Assembly (NCBI RefSeq): GCF_001693775.2
Contig: NZ_MBEW02000001.1
Span: forward strand, 173,187-237,186
DNA from: Criibacterium bergeronii
GTDB taxonomy: Bacteria > Bacillota > Clostridia > Peptostreptococcales > Filifactoraceae
Length of the DNA: 64,000 nt
Direction: 5' to 3'
The stretch's first letter is position 1, and every line of letters begins with the position of its first letter. Below the pieces are notes generated by a model. That model worked only from the letters and a program-made list of their open reading frames with translations. It did no database searches and was not told where the DNA came from. Below, piece after piece: positions 43,190 to 52,961 of the stretch. The position numbers were made by a program, and so were the translations under genes.

Positions 43190-44380
43190 ATGCAAAGAAT
43201 AGTTGGTACAGTATCAAGAGGATTAAGAACACCAATAATCAAACAAGGTGATGACATAGCAAGGATAGTTACAGACACAGTAATGCAGGCACAAAAACAA
43301 GGTGAGCTTGAAATAAGAGATAAGGACGTAATCGCTGTAACTGAGTCAGTAGTAGCAAGGTCTCAAGGAAACTACGCTACAACAGACGACATAGCACAGG
43401 ACATAAAAAATAAATTCGGTGCAGACACCGTTGGCGTAATCTTCCCAATACTAAGCCGTAACAGGTTCTCATTAATACTTAAAGGCTTTGCAAAAGGCGT
43501 TAAAAAAGTAGTATTAATGCTAAGCTATCCTTCAGACGAAGTTGGAAATCACTTTATAACATTTGACGAACTTGACAAGCAAAATGTTGACCCATTCAAA
43601 GACGAATTTGACGAAAAGAAATTCAGAGAACTATTTAAAAATCCGGTTCACACATTTACAGGCGTAGATTATATCCAATTTTATAAAGAACTAGTTGAAC
43701 AAGAAGGTGCTCAGTGCGAAATAATCTTTGCAAATGACCCTAAATCAATTTTAAAATACACAAAAAATGTAATTAACTGCGACATCCACACTAGAAAAAG
43801 AACAAAAAGAATTTTGACAAACGCTGGAGCTGAAAAAGTATTTTCCCTTGATGAAATATTAACACAAAGCATCAATGGTAGCGGCTACAACGCTGATTAC
43901 GGTCTACTTGGCTCAAACAAAGCTACAGAGGACAGCCTAAAATTATTCCCAAGAGATTGCAAAGAATTAGCAGTAAAAATACAAAAAACTATAAAAGATT
44001 TAACCGGCAAAAATGTAGAAGCTATGGTATACGGCGATGGTGCATTTAAAGACCCAGTAGGAAAAATATGGGAGCTTGCAGACCCAGTCGTATCCCCAGG
44101 CTTTACTGACGGCTTAAAAGGAACTCCATCCGAAATCAAGCTAAAATATATAGCAGATAACGAATTTGCTGATTTGCAAGGCGAAGAGCTGCAAACTGCT
44201 ATAGAAAAATATATCAGAGAAAAAGACTCCGACCTAGTAGGCAACATGATATCCGAAGGCACTACTCCAAGACAGCTAACAGATTTACTAGGCTCATTAT
44301 CAGATTTGACATCCGGCAGTGGAGACAAAGGTACTCCGGTAATATATATACAAGGATACTTTGACAATTATACTAACTAA
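43190..44380 (+). CDS. CofE-like (F420-0:L-glutamate ligase family) protein
   Basis: The 396-residue protein belongs, by overall pattern, to the family annotated as coenzyme F420-0:L-glutamate ligase. Support includes the N-terminal TPIIKQGDDIARIV (~14-27), DKDVIAVTESVVARSQGNY (~44-62), and VYGDGAFKDPVGKIWELADPVVSPGF (~280-305). It is longer than archaeal CofE (~250). No other F420 gene is in the window and clostridia generally do not make F420, so the true reaction is probably a different gamma-glutamyl or amide ligation. AAAGGAG precedes the ATG; it is monocistronic with a strong terminator. Confidence 0.75.
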   Translation: MQRIVGTVSRGLRTPIIKQGDDIARIVTDTVMQAQKQGELEIRDKDVIAVTESVVARSQGNYATTDDIAQDIKNKFGADTVGVIFPILSRNRFSLILKGFAKGVKKVVLMLSYPSDEVGNHFITFDELDKQNVDPFKDEFDEKKFRELFKNPVHTFTGVDYIQFYKELVEQEGAQCEIIFANDPKSILKYTKNVINCDIHTRKRTKRILTNAGAEKVFSLDEILTQSINGSGYNADYGLLGSNKATEDSLKLFPRDCKELAVKIQKTIKDLTGKNVEAMVYGDGAFKDPVGKIWELADPVVSPGFTDGLKGTPSEIKLKYIADNEFADLQGEELQTAIEKYIREKDSDLVGNMISEGTTPRQLTDLLGSLSDLTSGSGDKGTPVIYIQGYFDNYTN

Positions 44381-44393
44381 TAATTTTTCATGT

Positions 44394-44433
44394 AATAAAA
44401 CAGTCGCACGATTGTGCGACTGTTTTATTAAAT
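44394..44433 (+). terminator. Terminator after the CofE-like gene
   Basis: A perfect 16-bp stem AATAAAACAGTCGCAC (44394-44409) pairs with 44414-44429 around a GATT loop, and works in both orientations, so it may also end the convergent gene at 44443-44667. Confidence 0.9.
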
Positions 44434-44442
44434 ATTCTTATT

Positions 44443-44667
44443 TTAACTTAAAAATGCAAATTTAAATAAAACTCCAAGTAAAAAAGAATTAACTATATTT
44501 AATGCATTATACACATATATTTCTTTCCTGTTTTTAAAAAAATACATTAACATAAAATTAACAATCAAAGTGACATACATAAACCTTTGATTTGTATATC
44601 TACTAAAATACATGCCTAATAAAAACATACTTACGAGGATTATATATTCATAAATCTTTTTTTTCAC
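44443..44667 (-). CDS. Small hydrophobic membrane protein
   Basis: The start is GTG 44667, with AAAGGA 7 bases upstream. The 74-residue product has two or three hydrophobic helices (IILVSMFLLGMYF ~8-20; FMYVTLIVNFMLMYFF ~29-44; ALNIVNSFLLGVLFKF ~55-70) separated by short basic loops. No family is recognised. It lies between the CofE-like gene terminator and the pot operon leader, on the opposite strand to both. Confidence 0.55.
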   Translation of the reverse strand: MKKKIYEYIILVSMFLLGMYFSRYTNQRFMYVTLIVNFMLMYFFKNRKEIYVYNALNIVNSFLLGVLFKFAFLS

Positions 44668-44835
44668 TATTAAGTCCTTTCATAAACTTTCCCTCCGTAT
44701 ACTTTAGTGTAACAATTTCCATACCTAAGTATAGTATAAAACCCAATTTAATCAATATATTTCATTAATAGCATTTAGTTCATAAAAATATGTATTTCAT
44801 ATTTACATTTTGTATAGACTTAAAAAAATAAATCA

Positions 44836-45032
44836 TTGACAAATAAACTTCCATGCTTTACAATCGATTAATGTAGAGGCACTTTTTATCCTCTTTTTTA
44901 TCAAGTGCTTGATTTTTGCTAAAAGCAAACTGCTTTTATGTTTAATTATTTTTTATTGCCTAATTATTTAATAACTCTCTTATTTTTGATAATTTTGAGC
45001 AGTTATTTTTGGCACAAAAAGGGGGTTTAATA
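44836..45032 (+). promoter_or_regulatory. potABCD promoter and structured leader
   Basis: TTGACA (44836-44841) and TACAAT (44859-44864), with a 17-bp spacer, predict a start near 44871 and a ~160-nt leader. The leader has ATCAA-GTGC-TTGAT followed by TTTTT (about 44908-44926) and TAAAAGCA-AAC-TGCTTTTA just downstream. Attenuation is possible but not demonstrated. 44668-44835 holds nothing else that I can support. Confidence 0.5.
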
Positions 45033-46088
45033 TTGGAAGAAAAGACAATAATCGAGCTAAAAAATATCAGCAAGTCCTTTGATGGCAAGGACGCACTAAA
45101 GAATATAAATCTCTACGTCAAGGAAAATGAATTTATGACACTTCTAGGTCCTAGCGGTTGTGGTAAAACTACGATGCTAAGGATAATGGGCGGGTTTGAA
45201 TTTCCTGACAGTGGTGATTTATTTTTTGATGGGCAAAAAATTAACCATGTACCACCTCACAAACGTGCTTTAAACACCGTTTTTCAAAAATACGCCCTAT
45301 TTCCAAATATGGACGTTTACGATAATATCGCCTTTGGTCTTAAACTAAAAAAACAAAGTCCTGACAAGATTAAGGAAAAAATCACTAGAATGTTAAAGCT
45401 TGTCGACCTAAAAGGCTACGAACACCGAGATGTAGAGTCACTGTCCGGCGGTCAGCAGCAAAGAATAGCAATAGCTAGAGCCTTAGTCAATGAGCCAAAG
45501 GTTTTACTCCTTGATGAGCCATTAGCTGCTCTTGATTTAAAATTGCGAAAGGATATGCAATACGAGCTAAAAACCATGCAAATGGAGCTTGGTATTACAT
45601 TTATATATGTCACCCATGACCAAGAAGAGGCTCTTAGTATGTCTGATACTATAGCCGTTATGAACCATGGCGTAATACAACAGATAGGCACACCGGAAGA
45701 TATTTACAACGAACCTAAAAATAAATTTGTCGCCGACTTTATTGGTGAAAGTAATATAATTGATGGCAAAATGAATAAGGACTACCTTGTTACATTTAAT
45801 AATGCTACATACGAATGTTTAGATGCAGGTTTTGCAGAAAATGAACCAGTAGATATAGTAATTAGACCTGAAGATATAGAAATAATCAAAGCTGAAAATG
45901 CAAAAATAAAAGGCAAGGTAACTGACGTATTATTTAAGGGCGTTCACTATGAAACTATAGTCGTTGATGAGTCAACTAATTTTGAATGGATGATTCATAC
46001 AATTCATTACCATCCGGTTGACTCTGTAGTAGGTCTTGATTTTATACCTGATGCGATACACATCATGAAAAAGGGGGCTGCTAAGTGA
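45033..46088 (+). CDS. potA: Spermidine/putrescine ABC transporter ATPase PotA
   Basis: The start is placed at TTG 45033 with GGGGG ~8 bases upstream; the frame extends 8 codons further up. The 351-residue ATPase has Walker [13 protein letters not shown] (~37-48), signature [16 protein letters not shown] (~137-152), Walker [13 protein letters not shown] (~156-167), the H-loop YVTHDQEEA and a C-terminal TOBE domain (~235-350). It powers polyamine import with PotB, PotC and PotD encoded downstream. The potA stop overlaps the GTG of potB by 4 bases. Confidence 0.95.
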   Translation: MEEKTIIELKNISKSFDGKDALKNINLYVKENEFMTLLGPSGCGKTTMLRIMGGFEFPDSGDLFFDGQKINHVPPHKRALNTVFQKYALFPNMDVYDNIAFGLKLKKQSPDKIKEKITRMLKLVDLKGYEHRDVESLSGGQQQRIAIARALVNEPKVLLLDEPLAALDLKLRKDMQYELKTMQMELGITFIYVTHDQEEALSMSDTIAVMNHGVIQQIGTPEDIYNEPKNKFVADFIGESNIIDGKMNKDYLVTFNNATYECLDAGFAENEPVDIVIRPEDIEIIKAENAKIKGKVTDVLFKGVHYETIVVDESTNFEWMIHTIHYHPVDSVVGLDFIPDAIHIMKKGAAK

Positions 46089-46930
46089 ACAATAAAAAGC
46101 CAATCTTAGCTACTCCTTATATATTATGGTCAATAATTTTCACCTTAGTACCGCTTGTAATCATCCTTATATTTTCGCTAAATTCCGGAAAGCAGATTGC
46201 AAAGCTGGAAACTACTTTTACACTAGATAACTATAAACTATTTTTCGACCCACTTTATATAGATGTTTTTTATAGGTCTTTAAAAGTATCAATTATTTCC
46301 ACTATAGCCTGCCTAATTATAGGCTATCCTGCGGCGTATATCATCGCTCAGAAAAATGTAAAATTTAGAGATTTCTTGATACTTTTTATAATATTGCCCC
46401 AATGGACTAATTTTCTTTTAAGAACCTACGCTTGGATGTTTATACTAAAAGATAACGGTCCTATAAACAGTTTTTTAATGGGCACTGGTATTATCAAGCA
46501 GTCACTACCCCTGCTTTATACAGAGGGTGCAGTGATAATGGGTATGATTTATAACTTTTTGCCATATATGATACTGCCTATATATTCTGTAATCTTAAAG
46601 ATTGACAAAAGATATATCGAGGCTGCCCACGATTTAGGGGCAAACAGCTCTACAACATTCAAAAAAATAATAATGCCACTTAGTATGCCCGGTGTAGTTT
46701 CAGGTATAATTATGGTGTTTATGCCGGCTATATCTACATTTGTTATCTCCGACTTACTTGGTGGCGGTCATACAATGCTAATGGGTAACTTGATACAAAA
46801 TCAATTCTTAGCAGCTAGAAACTGGCAGTTTGGCTCTGCAATTTCTATGATTTTGATAATAATCATGCTAATTGCAATGTTACTTTTAGGTAGATATTCA
46901 AATAAGGACGGAGGCGGAGCAATATGGTAA
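46085..46930 (+). CDS. potB: Spermidine/putrescine ABC transporter permease PotB
   Basis: This is one of the two permease subunits. The 281-residue protein starts at GTG overlapping the potA stop, has six hydrophobic helices, and the EAA loop [27 protein letters not shown] (~178-204) that docks to the ATPase. The N-terminal [20 protein letters not shown] is TM1. It overlaps potC by 7 bases. Order and sequence match the pot operon of Firmicutes. Confidence 0.94.
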   Translation: MNNKKPILATPYILWSIIFTLVPLVIILIFSLNSGKQIAKLETTFTLDNYKLFFDPLYIDVFYRSLKVSIISTIACLIIGYPAAYIIAQKNVKFRDFLILFIILPQWTNFLLRTYAWMFILKDNGPINSFLMGTGIIKQSLPLLYTEGAVIMGMIYNFLPYMILPIYSVILKIDKRYIEAAHDLGANSSTTFKKIIMPLSMPGVVSGIIMVFMPAISTFVISDLLGGGHTMLMGNLIQNQFLAARNWQFGSAISMILIIIMLIAMLLLGRYSNKDGGGAIW

Positions 46931-47727
46931 AAAAATCTTCCCCTCTTTCAAATATTTATTTAGTATTGGTAATGCTGTTTCTTTATTTACCAATTATTAT
47001 TTTGATTGCTTTTTCATTTAATCAATCAAAATATGGCGGCAGCTGGACAGGCTTTACACTAAAATGGTATCAAGAGCTGTTTAAAGACAAAAGCATTATG
47101 AAGTCATTATACAGCACTATAATAGTTGCACTGACTACTTGCTTATTTTCTACGATAATAGGCACAATTGCGGCGGTCGGCATAAATGCCATGGGTGCTA
47201 AAGCAAAAAAAATCACCTTAAATCTTAGCTATTTGCCTATGATAAATCCTGATATAGTCGTAGGTGTATCTTTAATCTCACTGTATTCAATCTTAAATTT
47301 TCAAAAGCTTGGATATACTACACTTATATTAGCACATATCACATTTTGCTTGCCTTATGTAGTTTTTGCGGTACTGCCAAAATTAAGTCAATTAGACCCA
47401 CACTTGGAAGAGGCTGCAAAAGACCTTGGAGCCACTCCACTGCAAACCTTTTTCATGGTTGTACTGCCACAGATTAAACCGGGCATAGTAAGCGGTGCAT
47501 TAATGGCAATTACTCTTTCATTGGATGACTTCATAGTAAGTTTCTTCACTACCGGCTCAGGTGTAAGCACATTATCCATAAAAGTTTACTCTATGACAAA
47601 AAGAGGACTTTCTCCAAAGATAAACGCTCTTACTACTCTTATGCTGCTTGTGCTGGTTACTCTGATGACTATTATTCAAATTGGTTCAAATAAAGATAAA
47701 AAAGATATTCAACAAGAAGATGACTGA
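46924..47727 (+). CDS. potC: Spermidine/putrescine ABC transporter permease PotC
   Basis: The second permease subunit, 267 residues, has six hydrophobic helices and its own EAA loop (EEAAKDLGATPLQTFFMVVLPQIKPG, ~160-185). The YGGSWTGFTLKWYQELF segment (~37-53) is typical of PotC. Start ATG overlaps the end of potB, with GGAGG upstream inside potB. The stop is 70 bp before potD. Confidence 0.94.
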   Translation: MVKKSSPLSNIYLVLVMLFLYLPIIILIAFSFNQSKYGGSWTGFTLKWYQELFKDKSIMKSLYSTIIVALTTCLFSTIIGTIAAVGINAMGAKAKKITLNLSYLPMINPDIVVGVSLISLYSILNFQKLGYTTLILAHITFCLPYVVFAVLPKLSQLDPHLEEAAKDLGATPLQTFFMVVLPQIKPGIVSGALMAITLSLDDFIVSFFTTGSGVSTLSIKVYSMTKRGLSPKINALTTLMLLVLVTLMTIIQIGSNKDKKDIQQEDD

Positions 47728-47797
47728 TAAATTGTATTAAATTTATAAATCAAAATGTAATAACTATTTAGTAAATTTAGAAAGGGTATACTAAAAA

Positions 47798-48865
47798 ATG
47801 AAAAAATTGCTCTCAGTATTTTTTGCTCTAGCTCTAACTCTGACCGGTTGTGGCGGAGGTTCAACTGCTCCTGCTAATTCAACAGACAGTGCTGCAAAAG
47901 ATGTTACCTTAAATGTTTACAACTGGGGAGATTATATAGACCCCGATGTACTGGATATGTTCACTGAAGAAACTGGTATCAAAGTTAATTATGAAAACTT
48001 TAACAACAACGAGGAATTACTAGCCAAGATAGAGGCTGGTAGCACAAATTATGACGTACTTTTCCCATCGGATTACATGGTCGGAATTATGAGAGACAAA
48101 GGTCTACTGCAAGAGCTTAACAAGGATAATATCCCTAATGCTAAAAATATTGACCCACGTTTTAATAAATTATCATACGACCCTGAGGATAAATATTCAG
48201 TGCCATATATGTGGCAAACAGTCGGTATAGTTTACAACAAAGAAAAAGTAACTGACCCTGTAGACACATGGGATTTGTTATGGAATGAGAAATACGCAAG
48301 AAAAATTATAATGCTTGACTCTTCCCGTGATACAATTGGCATAGCTCTTAAAAAATTAGGATATTCATTAAATACAAAAAATGACGAAGAAATCCAAAAA
48401 GCTAAGCAGTTGTTGATTGAACAAAAACCTTTAGTAAATTCTTATCATGTAGATTATTACAAGACAGCACTGATAGGAGCAGAGGCAGATATCTCCCTTG
48501 CATGGTCAGGTGATGCTATGTATATTAAATCAGAAAACCCTGTATATGAATACTCTATCCCAAAAGAAGGTACTAACATATCTATAGACTGTATGGTAAT
48601 ACCAACACAGGCAACCCATAAGCAAGAGGCGGAAAAATTCATCAACTTTATGAATGAACCTGAGATTGCCGCAAAAAATGCCGAATATATTAAATATTCT
48701 TCTCCAAACCTAGAGGCTATAAAATTACTTCCGCAAGAGGAAAGAAATAACGTGCTTATGTATCCACAAGGAGACATAGACAAAATAGGCGAACTTTTCG
48801 TCGACCTTGGAGATTATAACCAAGTATATGATAAAACTTGGACAGAAATTAAAACAGCAAACTAA
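47798..48865 (+). CDS. potD: Spermidine/putrescine-binding lipoprotein PotD
   Basis: The extracytoplasmic binding protein has a lipoprotein signal (KKLLSVFFALALTLTGCGGG; lipobox LTGC, Cys ~19) followed by the binding fold: NVYNWGDYIDPDVLDMFTEE (~43-62, with the conserved NWGDYI polyamine-site start), WDLLWNEKYARKI (~157) and LAWSGDAMY (~232-240). Length 355 is standard. AGAAAGGG precedes the ATG. It closes the operon before a terminator. Confidence 0.96.
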   Translation: MKKLLSVFFALALTLTGCGGGSTAPANSTDSAAKDVTLNVYNWGDYIDPDVLDMFTEETGIKVNYENFNNNEELLAKIEAGSTNYDVLFPSDYMVGIMRDKGLLQELNKDNIPNAKNIDPRFNKLSYDPEDKYSVPYMWQTVGIVYNKEKVTDPVDTWDLLWNEKYARKIIMLDSSRDTIGIALKKLGYSLNTKNDEEIQKAKQLLIEQKPLVNSYHVDYYKTALIGAEADISLAWSGDAMYIKSENPVYEYSIPKEGTNISIDCMVIPTQATHKQEAEKFINFMNEPEIAAKNAEYIKYSSPNLEAIKLLPQEERNNVLMYPQGDIDKIGELFVDLGDYNQVYDKTWTEIKTAN

Positions 48866-48878
48866 TCAGTTTTTCAGC

Positions 48879-48913
48879 AAGGTAAGCTATGCAAAGTGTG
48901 GCTTACCTTTTGT
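48879..48913 (+). terminator. Terminator of potABCD
   Basis: AAGGTAAGC (48879-48887) pairs with GCTTACCTT (48901-48909), followed by a TTGTTTTT tract. Confidence 0.85.
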
Positions 48914-49072
48914 TTTTAAACTGTAACTATTTTATTTATTGATTACGATATATAATAGTAGTTAATAGTAATTTAAGTTTCATAATTAAAATATGGGTAT
49001 AATATATACATATAGTATAGTTTTAACTTGCTATAAGATAAAAAATCCACAGCCCAAATAATAAATTTCTGT

Positions 49073-49100
49073 TTGAAAATTATTATGATACCGTTATAAT
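49073..49100 (+). promoter_or_regulatory. Candidate ftsH promoter
   Basis: TTGAAA (49073-49078) and TATAAT (49095-49100) have a 16-bp spacer. The predicted start at ~49107 leaves only a ~10-nt leader carrying AAAGGTG before the ATG at 49118, which is short but workable. Confidence 0.45.
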
Positions 49101-49117
49101 ATAATAAAGGTGATAAA

Positions 49118-51202
49118 ATGAGCGAAAATAATAAAAAAAATAACAAAAAAAACTTGAAAGTGCCTTCAAAGCAAAGCAGCATATCAATCATAATTCTTAT
49201 GATTTTGATTGGCTTTATGTTATTTAAAGACTCCTCTATTTTTAGTAACAAGGCACAAAACTCAAACTCCTATGTACCATTTAACGAATTTAACACCATG
49301 GTTCAAAAAGAACAAGTAGAATACGTCTTTTTTGAAGATGGAAATAATTCAACCTTGCAGTTCTTACCATCTCAAAGCTACCTTAAAGAAAAAGGTTATC
49401 CTATAACAACTGAGTACGCAAATATAACCTTAAATTTATCAACAACAAAAGAAACCACTATAAAGCCCGCACAAATCCCGTCTAATGGTATAATGAAGTT
49501 TGTCACTGAAAACCCGGGTTCTGAAAATTACAAGGCAACATTACTTAGCAAAGGTATAAGAGTATTTACAATACAACAGCCAGTAAGTATAACAATGATA
49601 GTTTTGTATGCACTTAATATGTTTTTACCATTGATACTTATCGTAGCGTTCATGCTATATTTCCAAAAACGTATGGAGCCAGCAGAAAACGAACTTACAA
49701 CAGATGTACCTGATACAAAGTTTACAAATATAGCAGGTTATGAAGGTCTTAAAAATGACTCAAAATTCATTTTAGACTTCCTTAAAAAACCTCAGTCCTA
49801 TGAAAAAATAGGTGCAAGACTGCCAAACGGCGTTTTATTCTATGGTCCTCCGGGAACAGGTAAGACACTTATGGCAAAGGCTATTGCAGGAGAGGCAAGC
49901 GTACCTTTTTATAAAGTAAACGGTTCTGATTTCGTTGAGCTTTATGTAGGTCTTGGTGCAAGAAGAGTAAGAAAATTATACAAGACAGCAAGAGAAACAG
50001 CCCCTTGCATAGTATTTATAGACGAAATAGACTCCATAGGTGCAGCTAGAGGAAATCACAGAGGCTCATCAGAAGACGATAAGACACTTACAGCCTTATT
50101 AAATGAGCTGGATGGTTTCTCAGCTAAAAATGGTGTAATAACTATAGCCGCAACTAACAGACTTGAAGACCTTGACCCTGCCCTAGTCAGACCAGGACGT
50201 TTCGATAGACAAGTTGCAGTGCCACTACCTAATAAAGAAGAACGTAAACAAATATTAGAGCTTTATGCAAAAACAAAAAAATTGTCATCAGAAATAGATA
50301 TTGACAAGCTTGCAGCAAAAACCATAGATTTTAGCCCATCTGAATTGGAAAACCTGCTAAACGAAGCCGCCATAAAAGCAGTAACTAGAGGTAGCGAAGT
50401 CGTAGAACAAAAAGATATTGATGACTCTTACCTAAAAATAATAATTAAAGGCGACAAAAAAGAAGACAAAAGCCAAACAGAACACGAGAAAAAAGTCATT
50501 GCCTATCATGAGGCAGGACATGCCCTTGTGGGTTATATGCTTGGCAAACCAATATTGGAGGTCAGCGTCATCGGCACTACATCAGGTGCAGGTGGATATA
50601 CACTTTCTCAGCCTAAAGAAGGTCTTAGGAGTAAGACCGATATGAAAAATGAAATCAAAGAGGCTTATGGTGGTCGTGCCGGAGAAATGATGATAGCAAA
50701 AAATCCTGATGACATAACAGTCGGAGCAGTAAGTGATATACAACACGCAACTAGAATAATTGACCGTTACATTAAAGTCTTAGGACTTAACGGTAGCCTG
50801 ATAAACCTAGAAGAGCTTGGAATAAGACGACCTACAGATGAAATAATTGAACAGGCAAAACAAATTTCAGACGAATTATTTGCTGAAACAGTTGACATCT
50901 TAAAGAAAAACAGAAATAAATTGGATAAGCTGGCAGAGCTTTTACTGGAAAAATCTTTAATAGATGGCGTTACATTTGAGAAACTGATGAAAGAAACTAA
51001 AGAAGCTAACGAGGACGTATCTCAAGAAAAAGCGATACCTGTACTAAATGAAAAAAATGCAGTCTATGAAGTGCAATCCTCAAACGATAATTTAGTTTTT
51101 CAGGGCGATGAAAAAGATAAAAAGTTAAAATCTAAAAAGCAAAAAAAGCTTAAATTAAAAAAGAAACAGAAAGCTAAATTCCAAGAAAATCAAATGCTAT
51201 AA
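49118..51202 (+). CDS. ftsH: FtsH-family ATP-dependent zinc metalloprotease
   Basis: The membrane-anchored AAA+ protease has TM1 (~24-43), an extracytoplasmic segment, TM2 (~166-188), an AAA module with Walker A FYGPPGTGKT (~241-250), Walker B CIVFIDEIDS and the second-region RPGRFDRQ. The peptidase has HEAGH (~465-469) and a distal Asp (AVSDIQHATR). At 694 residues it is longer than typical FtsH (~610-650). The excess is a C-terminal tail ending in a Lys-rich run (~670-690). It is moderately divergent (IAGYEGLKNDSKFILDFL in place of the usual VAGVDEAKEEL), so it may be a second FtsH paralogue. Confidence 0.92.
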   Translation: MSENNKKNNKKNLKVPSKQSSISIIILMILIGFMLFKDSSIFSNKAQNSNSYVPFNEFNTMVQKEQVEYVFFEDGNNSTLQFLPSQSYLKEKGYPITTEYANITLNLSTTKETTIKPAQIPSNGIMKFVTENPGSENYKATLLSKGIRVFTIQQPVSITMIVLYALNMFLPLILIVAFMLYFQKRMEPAENELTTDVPDTKFTNIAGYEGLKNDSKFILDFLKKPQSYEKIGARLPNGVLFYGPPGTGKTLMAKAIAGEASVPFYKVNGSDFVELYVGLGARRVRKLYKTARETAPCIVFIDEIDSIGAARGNHRGSSEDDKTLTALLNELDGFSAKNGVITIAATNRLEDLDPALVRPGRFDRQVAVPLPNKEERKQILELYAKTKKLSSEIDIDKLAAKTIDFSPSELENLLNEAAIKAVTRGSEVVEQKDIDDSYLKIIIKGDKKEDKSQTEHEKKVIAYHEAGHALVGYMLGKPILEVSVIGTTSGAGGYTLSQPKEGLRSKTDMKNEIKEAYGGRAGEMMIAKNPDDITVGAVSDIQHATRIIDRYIKVLGLNGSLINLEELGIRRPTDEIIEQAKQISDELFAETVDILKKNRNKLDKLAELLLEKSLIDGVTFEKLMKETKEANEDVSQEKAIPVLNEKNAVYEVQSSNDNLVFQGDEKDKKLKSKKQKKLKLKKKQKAKFQENQML

Positions 51203-51207
51203 AAACT

Positions 51208-51242
51208 AAGGTGTGTAGATAAAATTCTACACACCTTTTTTC
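51208..51242 (+). terminator. ftsH terminator
   Basis: AAGGTGTGTAGA (51208-51219) pairs perfectly with TCTACACACCTT (51226-51237) and is followed by TTTTT. 51243-51460, before proS, is AT-rich with no T-box motif that I can see. Confidence 0.9.
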
Positions 51243-51460
51243 GTTGCAGACTAAATATATGTCAGGTGGACTAAGTTGTAGTATACCACTTCACATTATA
51301 TCCACAACATTATCTGTTTAACCAATTTTAACTACCACACCGCTGTCCTTATTTTTTCTTTCAAAACGTTCAAAACTTTTTGATTATATGATATAATTAT
51401 ATATTATGTTTAAAATTTTATGTAAAATAAATATAAATAAGTCTTACACAAGGAGATTTC

Positions 51461-52906
51461 ATGAAAAACGAAAAAACTGAATTTGTAAAAGATATTACCA
51501 ACATGGAAGATGACTTTGCCCAATGGTATACTGACGTAATCAAAAAAGCGGACTTAGTTGATTATTCACCTGTAAAGGGATTTATGGTAATAAAACCCTA
51601 CGGCTACGAAATATGGGAAAATATCCAAAAAAATCTTGATAAAAGATTTAAACAGACCGGACATAAAAACTGTTATTTCCCACTACTTATACCGGAAAGC
51701 CTGCTCACAAAGGAAAAAGAGCACGTCGAAGGCTTTGCCCCTGAAGTTGCTTGGGTCACCCAAGGTGGTAATGAAACACTAGGTGAAAGACTATGTGTAA
51801 GACCTACCTCTGAGACAATAATCTGCTATATGTATTCAAAATGGTTAAATTCATACAGACAATTACCATTTAAATACAATCAATGGGCAAACGTAGTTAG
51901 ATGGGAAAAAACTACAAGACCTTTTTTAAGAACTGCTGAGTTCTTGTGGCAGGAAGGACATACACTTCATGAAACTCAGGAAGAGGCAAAAGAAGAGGCA
52001 TTAACAATGCTTGACATTTACAAAGAAATCGTTGAAGAATATCTTGCAATCCCAGTAATTACCGGTACAAAATCCGAAAAAGAAAAATTTGCAGGAGCTG
52101 ATAAAACTTACACCATAGAGGCACTTATGCACGATGGCAAAGCTCTGCAATCCGGCACATCGCATGAATTAGGGCAAAACTTTGCCAAAGCTTATGACAT
52201 TACCTATCAAGATAGAAACTCAAAGCTGGCTTACCCATTCCAAACATCTTGGGGAGTTACTACTAGACTTATCGGTGCATTGATAATGGTTCACGGAGAT
52301 AACAGAGGGCTTGTAGTGCCACCTAGAATTGCACCAACACAAGTTGTAATAGTACCAATCCAAATGAACAAAGAGGGTGTGCTGGACAAGGCTAATGAAA
52401 TAAAAAACAGCCTTATTTCAAAAGGCATAAGAGTAGAGCTTGATGATGATACAGCAAATACACCTGGCTGGAAATTTAATGAATATGAAATGAAAGGTAT
52501 CCCTGCAAGAATAGAAATAGGACCAAGAGATATACAAAACGGCGTAGCAACTATAAGCAGACGTGATACAAACGAAAAATCTACAATAGAACTTGATAAA
52601 ATAGCTGATGAAATCCCAGCATTACTGGAAGATATCCAAAAAGGATTATTTGAAAAAGCTAAAAAAAGAAGAGACGAAATGACCTTTGTAGCTACAGACT
52701 TTGATATGTTTAAGGAAAGAATGGCAAACAATCAAGGCTTAGCTAAAGCAATGTGGTGCGGAGACCCTCAGTGTGAAGAAAATATCAAAAAAGAAACTGC
52801 TGCAACAATCAGATGTATTCCTACAGAGCAAGAGCATCTAGGCGATGTCTGCCCATTTTGTGGCAAACCGGCAAAACACATGGTTTATATAGCTAAGGCA
52901 TACTAA
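51461..52906 (+). CDS. proS: Prolyl-tRNA synthetase, archaeal/eukaryal-type
   Basis: This 481-residue ProRS is of the short type lacking the INS editing domain between motifs 2 and 3. The class II core holds [15 protein letters not shown] (~121-135), [22 protein letters not shown] (~148-169, motif 2) and [14 protein letters not shown] (~230-243). The C-terminus has the extra zinc-binding domain with WCGDPQCEE (~431) and [18 protein letters not shown] (~464-481). Start ATG has AAGGAG. Editing of mischarged Ala may need a separate YbaK/ProX-type protein, not seen here. Confidence 0.97.
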   Translation: MKNEKTEFVKDITNMEDDFAQWYTDVIKKADLVDYSPVKGFMVIKPYGYEIWENIQKNLDKRFKQTGHKNCYFPLLIPESLLTKEKEHVEGFAPEVAWVTQGGNETLGERLCVRPTSETIICYMYSKWLNSYRQLPFKYNQWANVVRWEKTTRPFLRTAEFLWQEGHTLHETQEEAKEEALTMLDIYKEIVEEYLAIPVITGTKSEKEKFAGADKTYTIEALMHDGKALQSGTSHELGQNFAKAYDITYQDRNSKLAYPFQTSWGVTTRLIGALIMVHGDNRGLVVPPRIAPTQVVIVPIQMNKEGVLDKANEIKNSLISKGIRVELDDDTANTPGWKFNEYEMKGIPARIEIGPRDIQNGVATISRRDTNEKSTIELDKIADEIPALLEDIQKGLFEKAKKRRDEMTFVATDFDMFKERMANNQGLAKAMWCGDPQCEENIKKETAATIRCIPTEQEHLGDVCPFCGKPAKHMVYIAKAY

Positions 52907-52961
52907 AAATGCGGGCGAACGAAGTTCCACCCTACAAATAAAATATAAATCGAGATAAAAT

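Noticed and set aside
51243..51460. T-box leader for proS
   Set aside because: AGGTGGAC occurs at ~51265 but the surrounding bases do not match the T-box core and no terminator/antiterminator pair is visible.
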